64,000 nt of DNA from Neorhizobium sp. SOG26 (GTDB lineage: Bacteria > Pseudomonadota > Alphaproteobacteria > Rhizobiales > Rhizobiaceae), in assembly GCF_003491345.1 (NCBI RefSeq), contig NZ_CP025512.1, positions 868,001 to 932,000 of the forward strand, given 5' to 3'. The notes under the pieces were generated by a model that worked only from the letters and a program-made list of their open reading frames with translations, did not search any database and had not been told where the DNA came from. Numbering within the stretch: the stretch's first letter is position 1; the number at the start of each line of letters is the position of its first letter. Below, piece after piece: positions 59,042 to 64,000 of the stretch. The position numbers were made by a program, and so were the translations under genes.

Positions 59042-59728
59042 ATGCCACCTCGCAAAACCGTCCTGAAGCTTTCTGGCGTCGAACGTCACTATGGCCAGGG
59101 CGAAACGACGCTGACGATTCTCAAGGGCGCTGATTTCGAGCTTCGCAGCGGTGAGATCGTGGCGCTTGTTGCGCCGTCCGGCACCGGCAAGTCGACGCTG
59201 CTGCATCTTGCTGGCCTGCTCGAGCACCCGGATGACGGCGAAGTTTATATCGGTGGCGAGTCCTGCAACGGCCTGGCCGATAACGAACGCACCGCCATCC
59301 GCCGCTCCGAAATCGGCTTCGTCTACCAGTTCCACCACCTGCTGCCGGAATTCTCTGCGGTCGAGAACATCATGATGCCGCAGCTCATCGCCGGGCTTTC
59401 GAAGGCGGAGGCCAAGGAGCGGGCAGGGCAGCTTCTCGATTACATGCGCATCGGGCACCGCGCCGATCACCGCCCCTCCGAACTGTCGGGCGGCGAGCAG
59501 CAGCGTGTCGCGATTGCCCGCGCCGTCGCCAATGCCCCGCGTGTGCTGCTGGCCGATGAGCCGACCGGCAACCTCGACCCGGAAACGGCATCCTATGTCT
59601 TCGATGCCCTGGAAGCCTTGGTGCGCCAGTCTGGCCTTGCCGCGCTGATCGCCACCCATAACCACGAACTTGCCGGCCGCATGGACCGCCGCGTCACGAT
59701 TGAAGGCGGCAAGGTGGTCGAACTCTAG
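59042..59728 (+). CDS. lolD: Lipoprotein-releasing ABC transporter ATPase LolD
   Basis: LolD powers lipoprotein release with the LolC permease. The 228-residue ATPase has Walker [10 protein letters not shown] (44-52), Q-loop [19 protein letters not shown], signature [13 protein letters not shown], Walker [13 protein letters not shown] and the switch His in [11 protein letters not shown] 59042 lies 14 bases after the lolC stop; the longer frame from 58979 overlaps lolC in another frame. Confidence 0.95.
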   Translation: MPPRKTVLKLSGVERHYGQGETTLTILKGADFELRSGEIVALVAPSGTGKSTLLHLAGLLEHPDDGEVYIGGESCNGLADNERTAIRRSEIGFVYQFHHLLPEFSAVENIMMPQLIAGLSKAEAKERAGQLLDYMRIGHRADHRPSELSGGEQQRVAIARAVANAPRVLLADEPTGNLDPETASYVFDALEALVRQSGLAALIATHNHELAGRMDRRVTIEGGKVVEL

Positions 59729-59819
59729 GCCGCTTGGCGCCTTTTCCGCTTCATTCCGGGCCGCGGTCGCTGAGCTGGCCTTTGCCTTATTAACTTGCGC
59801 TCTTCCTGCCAAGATGAGC

Positions 59820-59955
59820 CTGCCCCTCATCCGCCTACCGGCACCTTCTCCCCGCAGGCGGGGAGAAGGGATATGCCGCACCGTCTCGATCTGATTCGAC
59901 CTGGGCGTGGGGTAAGTCCCCTCTCCCCGCGGGCGGGGAGAGGGTTAGGGTGAGC
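59820..59955. repeat. Rhizobial mosaic palindromes
   Basis: Two GC-rich hairpins, CCTTCTCCCC...GGGGAGAAGG (59844-59869) and CCCTCTCCCC...GGGGAGAGGG (59918-59943), are joined by a less GC-rich spacer. The outer bases (CCTCATCCG; TTAGGGTGAG) match the layout of the well-known rhizobial intergenic repeat. It is related in form to the element at 54750, though not the same sequence. Confidence 0.8.
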
Positions 59956-60640
59956 GGCAGCAAAACTGCTGAAACGGATGAATTCGAGATAAGACACGAT
60001 TCCACACCCCGTGGAAAATCTCTTACCCCACCTCCAGCAACATCAACCACTTGAGCGAAAAACCACGCTCGATTGTCCACGCCCTCGAAACCCGCTCCTA
60101 CAATGGCCCCGTTCCGCATCGGATACGCTGGCAGGCGTGCCAGCCATGCGGGGCCGGCGCCGGAGTTGAAGGGACGACGTGAACCTTCACCTTCGGGGTT
60201 CGCGGAAACTGGTTCCCCTCCGGCGAGACGGGGGGAGACGGCAGGCAACGGACCGGCCTGTCATCTCCTGAGGCCCGAAAGAGCGCGTCGGACGTGCCTG
60301 TGCGGCACACATGGTGGCCGATCTGGATGGTTTCGCCGGACCTTTACGTCCGTCGATCCAGGATCGGAGCCGGCGGCAAAAGCCGTCCGGATCAGGCCAC
60401 CGCAGAGGAACCCAAGTCGCGAGCAAAAACCGCCGAACGGGGCGCTGAGAGGTGTCACTTATACATTAAACTACGAGGCAGCTTTCAGCGCCCCGTCCGA
60501 TCCTCCAGCCAGTCGGAGGATGACAAAACGAAATGCCGCGGATCGCCAAGGGAGGAGTCTGTCTGCGCAACGACCATTAACCTCTCGTTCACCAGCAGAG
60601 CGAGGATATCGAGGATATATGTTACCGTTCTGTTCTTCTG
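59956..60640. other. Intergenic region without a convincing gene
   Basis: These 685 bases contain overlapping frames on both strands (for example 60073-60651 plus and 59835-60248 minus), but they are Arg/Pro-rich, lack ribosome sites and do not follow the codon use of the neighbours. One feature stands out: a 12-bp perfect inverted repeat, ACGGGGCGCTGA (60437-60448) and TCAGCGCCCCGT (60485-60496), around a 36-base loop. The region could encode a structured small RNA. Confidence 0.4.
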
Positions 60641-60669
60641 TTGACTCGTGAACCTAAAGAGAACAAAAT
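60641..60669 (+). promoter_or_regulatory. SOS-type promoter with a LexA box
   Basis: TTGACT (60641-60646) and CAAAAT (60664-60669) are spaced by exactly 17 bases. Between and partly over them lies GAAC-CTAAAGA-GAAC (60650-60664), a perfect match to the alphaproteobacterial LexA site GTTC-N7-GTTC read on the other strand. A LexA dimer there would block RNA polymerase. A GANTC methylation site (GACTC, 60643-60647) overlaps the -35 element. Confidence 0.7.
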
Positions 60670-60698
60670 AGAAACATAAAGAGCCAAGGGAGACGATA

Positions 60699-60785
60699 AT
60701 GACTGACCTGATCCGTGACATCGCCGCTTTCGCCTCGATTGCAACCTTCGTTGCCAGCCTCTCGATGATCATGATGGCGATGTAA
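60699..60785 (+). CDS. 28-residue SOS-controlled membrane microprotein (candidate)
   Basis: The frame encodes a charged start (MTDLIRDIAAF) followed by an unbroken hydrophobic stretch to the end (FVASLSMIMMAM), which fits a single membrane helix. AAGGGAGA lies 5 bases before ATG 60699, a very good ribosome site. It begins about 23 bases after the expected start point of the LexA-box promoter. Caulobacter makes a 29-residue SOS-induced membrane peptide, SidA, that blocks division; size, topology and regulation are alike, but I cannot show homology. dnaE follows 111 bases later. Confidence 0.6.
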   Translation: MTDLIRDIAAFASIATFVASLSMIMMAM

Positions 60786-60842
60786 TCATTGCCTCGCTCG
60801 CCGGCACCGAAAGCCGTTGATGAGCGATAACGAAACTAGACT

Positions 60843-60888
60843 CTGCCTGCTCCAAGTCCGACAATGGTGCGATTCATGAAGCAGGCAG
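60843..60888 (+). promoter_or_regulatory. Hairpin in the dnaE leader
   Basis: CTGCCTGCT (60843-60851) and AGCAGGCAG (60880-60888) are perfect 9-bp complements around a 28-base loop. The 3' arm ends 8 bases before the dnaE ATG and covers the only possible ribosome-binding stretch (GGCAGCGA), so folding could limit translation. Confidence 0.5.
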
Positions 60889-60896
60889 CGACTTAG

Positions 60897-63800
60897 ATGG
60901 CAGAGACGGCGGCAACCATATCGGAACCGGCAGGATTGGGCGCTTCCCCGCACTTCGTTCACCTGCGTGTTCATTCCGCCTATTCGCTTCTTGAAGGCGC
61001 GCTGCCGCTCAAGAAGATCCTGTCAAAGGCCGTCGCGGACAATCAGCCCGCGATCGCCGTTACCGACACAAACAATCTCTTTGTCGCGCTGGAATTTGCC
61101 CAGAAGGCGATCGGCGAGGGGCTGCAGCCGATCATCGGCTGCCAGATGTCGATCGACATGCAGGACCAGACCGACGAGCGCCGGTCGAGCCACCAGCAAC
61201 TCGCCAAGCTTCCGGCGATCGTCCTGTTGGCCGCAACAGCGGCCGGTTACGAGCGTCTGGTCGACCTGGTGAGCCGCGCTTATCTTGGCGGCGAGGGAAG
61301 CCATCAGTCGGTGCATATCTGCCACTCCTGGCTGGAAGAGGGTGGCGCTGAAGGCTTGATCGCGCTGACGGGTGCTGCGAGCGGCCCGGTCGACATGGCG
61401 ATGAAGGAAGGCGATGCCACGCTTGCCACCGCGCGGCTCCTCAAGCTGAGGCAGATCTTTGGTGACCGGCTTTATGTCGAGCTGCAGCGTCACGGGTCCT
61501 ATGACCGTCGCCACGAGCACAAGATGGTGACGCTTGCCTATGACCACGACCTGCCGCTGGTCGCCACCAACGAAGCCTTCTTCCCGTCCAAGGCCGATTA
61601 CGAGGCCCATGACGCGCTGATGGCGGTCGCCCATAACGCGATCGTCTCCGATGACAGCCGTTTCCGCCTGACGCCGGACCACTACCTGAAGAGCCGCGAG
61701 GAAATGGCAAAGCTGTTTGCCGATCTTCCCGAGGCGCTCGACAACACGGTGGAGATTGCCCGCCGCTGCTCCTTCGTGCTGAAGACGCGCAGCCCCATCC
61801 TGCCGCGCTTTACCGGCGCCACTGATGATGCGGCGGAGGCCGAGCGCGCCGAGGCGCAAGAGCTTCACCGCCAGGCAGTCGAGGGCCTCGAGAAGCGGAT
61901 CGCCGAACTTGGCATCAGCCCCGGCTTCACGCATCAGGACTACCGCGAGCGGCTCGACTTCGAACTGTCGATCATCGAACGCATGAAGTTCCCGGGCTAC
62001 TTCCTGATCGTTTCGGACTTCATCAAATGGGCCAAGAGCCAGAACATTCCTGTCGGCCCGGGCCGCGGTTCGGGTGCCGGCTCGCTCGTCGCTTATGCGC
62101 TGACGATCACCGACGTTGATCCGCTTCGCTTCTCGCTGCTGTTTGAACGCTTCCTCAATCCGGAACGCGTTTCGATGCCCGACTTCGATATCGACTTCTG
62201 CCAGGATCGCCGCGAAGAGGTGATCCGCTACGTGCAGCAGAAATACGGCCGCGAACAGGTGGCGCAGATCATTACATTCGGTTCGCTGCAGGCGCGCGCC
62301 GCCCTGCGTGACATCGGTCGCGTGCTCGAAATGCCCTATGGCCAGGTCGACCGGATCTGCAAGCTCGTGCCGAACAACCCCGCGAACCCGACGCCGCTGT
62401 CGAAGGCGATCGAGGACGAGCCGAAGTTCCAGGAGGAGATCGAGAAGGAGCCCGTCGTCGGCCGCCTGCTCGACATCGCCCAGAAGATCGAAGGTCTTTA
62501 CCGCCACGCGTCGACCCACGCGGCCGGCATCGTCATCGGTGACCGTCCGTTGTCGAAGCTCGTGCCGATGTACCGCGATCCGCGTTCGGACATGCCGGTC
62601 ACCCAGTTCAACATGAAGTGGGTCGAGCAGGCCGGCCTGGTGAAGTTCGACTTCCTCGGCCTGAAGACGCTCACGGTATTGAAGACGGCAGTCGATTTCT
62701 GCCGCAAGCGCGGCATCGAGGTGGATCTCGCCAAGATCCCGCTCGACGACAAGAAGACCTACGAGATGTTGTCGCGCGGCGAAACCGTCGGCGTGTTCCA
62801 GGTGGAAAGTGCCGGCATGCGCAAGGCGCTCATCGGCATGCGCCCGGACTGCATCGAGGACATCATCGCGCTCGTGGCGCTCTATCGTCCGGGCCCGATG
62901 GAAAACATTCCGGTCTACAACGCCCGCAAGCACGGCGAGGAGGAGATCGAGTCGATCCATCCGATGATCGACCACCTGCTCAAGGAAACCCAGGGCGTTA
63001 TCGTCTACCAGGAACAGGTCATGCAGATCGCCCAGGTGCTGTCGGGCTATTCGCTCGGCGAAGCCGACCTGCTGCGCCGCGCCATGGGTAAGAAGATCAA
63101 GGAGGAAATGGACAAGCAGCGTGCCCGCTTCGTGGAGGGCGCGGTGAAGAACGGCGTGTCCAAGCCGCAGTCCGACCTGATCTTCGATCTGCTGGCGAAG
63201 TTCGCCAACTACGGCTTCAACAAATCGCACGCCGCGGCCTACGCCATCGTCTCCTACCAGACGGCCTACATGAAGGCGCATTACCCGGTCGAGTTCCTGG
63301 CCGCGTCGATGACCTACGATATGGCCAACAGCGAAAAGCTGAACGACTTTCGCCAGGACGCCGGCCGCCTCGGCATCGCCGTCATTCCGCCGTCGGTGCA
63401 GACGTCGTACCGGCATTTCGAGACCGGCGAAAACAAGATCTATTACGCGCTCGCCGCCTTGAAGGGCGTGGGCGATTCTGCGGTGGAACACATTACCGAG
63501 GTCCGCGGCGACCATCCGTTCGAAAGCCTGGAGGATTTCTGCCTGCGGGTCGATCCGAAACAGGTGAACCGGCGTGTGCTGGAAAGCCTGATTTCGGCTG
63601 GCGCCTTTGATTGCTTTGGCATCGACCGCGCGGAACTGATCGGGGGCCTCGATCGCATCATTGGGTATGCACTGAGCGCCCATCAGGAGAAGGCGAGCGG
63701 CCAGATGGGCTTCTTCGGCGCATCCTCCAGTACCGGCCCGGAAAAGCTCATCCTGCCGCCGTTCAACCCCTGGACGCCGTCGGAAAAGCTGATGCGCGAA

Positions 63801-64000
63801 TACCAGGTGCTGGGCTTCTACCTCTCAGCCCACCCGCTCGATTCCTACGCCAACATCCTTGCCAAGATGCGGGTGCAAACCTTCGCGGAATTCTCCGTTT
63901 CGGTGAAGGCGGGTGCGACGGTCGGCAAGCTTGCCGGCACCGTTACCAGCCGGCAGGAGCGCAAGACGCGCACCGGCAACAAGATGGGCATCGTCGCCTT
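60897..64000 (+). CDS. dnaE: DNA polymerase III alpha subunit (partial, runs off the right edge)
   Basis: DnaE is the replicative polymerase catalytic subunit. About 1034 residues are present. The PHP domain begins with HLRVHSAYSLLEGALPLKK and TDTNNLFVALEFA; the polymerase active site has the acidic triad Asp429, Asp431, Asp433 in PDFDIDFCQDRREEV; later come GPGRGSGAGSLVAYALTITD, PGPMENIPVYNARK and the HhH region. The length and the PHP domain fit the main DnaE1 and not the mutagenic DnaE2. ATG 60897 lacks a strong ribosome site and follows a hairpin. Confidence 0.97.
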   Translation, partial: MAETAATISEPAGLGASPHFVHLRVHSAYSLLEGALPLKKILSKAVADNQPAIAVTDTNNLFVALEFAQKAIGEGLQPIIGCQMSIDMQDQTDERRSSHQQLAKLPAIVLLAATAAGYERLVDLVSRAYLGGEGSHQSVHICHSWLEEGGAEGLIALTGAASGPVDMAMKEGDATLATARLLKLRQIFGDRLYVELQRHGSYDRRHEHKMVTLAYDHDLPLVATNEAFFPSKADYEAHDALMAVAHNAIVSDDSRFRLTPDHYLKSREEMAKLFADLPEALDNTVEIARRCSFVLKTRSPILPRFTGATDDAAEAERAEAQELHRQAVEGLEKRIAELGISPGFTHQDYRERLDFELSIIERMKFPGYFLIVSDFIKWAKSQNIPVGPGRGSGAGSLVAYALTITDVDPLRFSLLFERFLNPERVSMPDFDIDFCQDRREEVIRYVQQKYGREQVAQIITFGSLQARAALRDIGRVLEMPYGQVDRICKLVPNNPANPTPLSKAIEDEPKFQEEIEKEPVVGRLLDIAQKIEGLYRHASTHAAGIVIGDRPLSKLVPMYRDPRSDMPVTQFNMKWVEQAGLVKFDFLGLKTLTVLKTAVDFCRKRGIEVDLAKIPLDDKKTYEMLSRGETVGVFQVESAGMRKALIGMRPDCIEDIIALVALYRPGPMENIPVYNARKHGEEEIESIHPMIDHLLKETQGVIVYQEQVMQIAQVLSGYSLGEADLLRRAMGKKIKEEMDKQRARFVEGAVKNGVSKPQSDLIFDLLAKFANYGFNKSHAAAYAIVSYQTAYMKAHYPVEFLAASMTYDMANSEKLNDFRQDAGRLGIAVIPPSVQTSYRHFETGENKIYYALAALKGVGDSAVEHITEVRGDHPFESLEDFCLRVDPKQVNRRVLESLISAGAFDCFGIDRAELIGGLDRIIGYALSAHQEKASGQMGFFGASSSTGPEKLILPPFNPWTPSEKLMREYQVLGFYLSAHPLDSYANILAKMRVQTFAEFSVSVKAGATVGKLAGTVTSRQERKTRTGNKMGIVA

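Noticed and set aside
60073..60651. A 192-codon plus-strand frame before the SOS unit
   Set aside because: Arg/Pro/Gly-rich, no ribosome site, codon use unlike neighbours, and it runs through the inverted repeat and over the SOS promoter.
61023..63683. An 886-codon minus-strand frame opposite dnaE (and similar ones opposite lon, rkpA and nuoL)
   Set aside because: These are shadows of codon bias in long conserved genes; there is no ribosome site and no recognisable motif.

Overview
The window is chromosomal DNA from an alphaproteobacterium, almost certainly of the family Rhizobiaceae (Rhizobium, Agrobacterium, Ensifer or Shinella type). The evidence is the high-GC codon use, the gene order clpP-clpX-lon-hupB and nuoA-N-birA-rnj-mce-DUF1467-proS-lolC-lolD-dnaE, rhizobial mosaic palindromes between genes, the insertion-free short ProRS, and an Rkp-type polyketide synthase. 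I cannot fix genus or species from sequence alone.

Layout. 1-4992: protein quality control and nucleoid genes (end of clpP, clpX, lon, hupB), each closed by a clear hairpin terminator. 5021-11669: an aldo/keto reductase, an SbcCD-like nuclease/ATPase pair (YhaO/YhaN type) and a small membrane-anchored protein of unknown function. 11996-35239: a surface-polysaccharide locus with a Wza/PssN-like export lipoprotein, the RkpA/RkpG/RkpH lipid-synthesis trio, a calcineurin-like phosphatase, a Wzc/ExoP-like tyrosine kinase, the GDP-L-fucose pair Gmd/Fcl, a WcaI-like glycosyltransferase, a Wzx-like flippase, two more glycosyltransferases, an acetyltransferase and an SGNH hydrolase. Three of these (flippase, one glycosyltransferase, SGNH hydrolase) each carry a single one-base deletion. 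No priming sugar-phosphate transferase and no Wzy polymerase are seen, so the locus is not self-sufficient here. 35506-36067: one tRNA-Val and two identical tRNA-Asp genes.

36288-52276: a complete 14-gene complex I operon (nuoA-N) with three extra reading frames inside it: a secreted 88-residue protein after nuoD, a 31-codon frame wedged between nuoE and nuoF, and a helix-hairpin-helix protein between nuoF and nuoG. It runs on into birA and the RNase J gene. 54945-59728: methylmalonyl-CoA epimerase, a DUF1467 membrane protein, prolyl-tRNA synthetase and the LolC/LolD lipoprotein export system. 59729-60640 holds rhizobial palindromes and about 680 bases with no convincing gene. 60641-60785 holds a promoter with an alphaproteobacterial SOS box (GAAC-N7-GAAC) exactly between its -35 and -10, driving a 28-codon hydrophobic peptide. 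dnaE then runs off the right edge.

How the genes work together. In the accessory half, RkpA should make a reduced acyl chain, RkpG should join it to an amino acid by decarboxylative condensation, and RkpH should reduce the ketone. This is the same enzyme order used for fungal sphingoid-like toxins (fumonisin, AAL toxin), and it would give a long-chain amino-lipid, presumably tied to the polysaccharide that the Wza/Wzc/Wzx system handles. The two points most worth following up are that trio and the SOS-controlled membrane microprotein upstream of dnaE.
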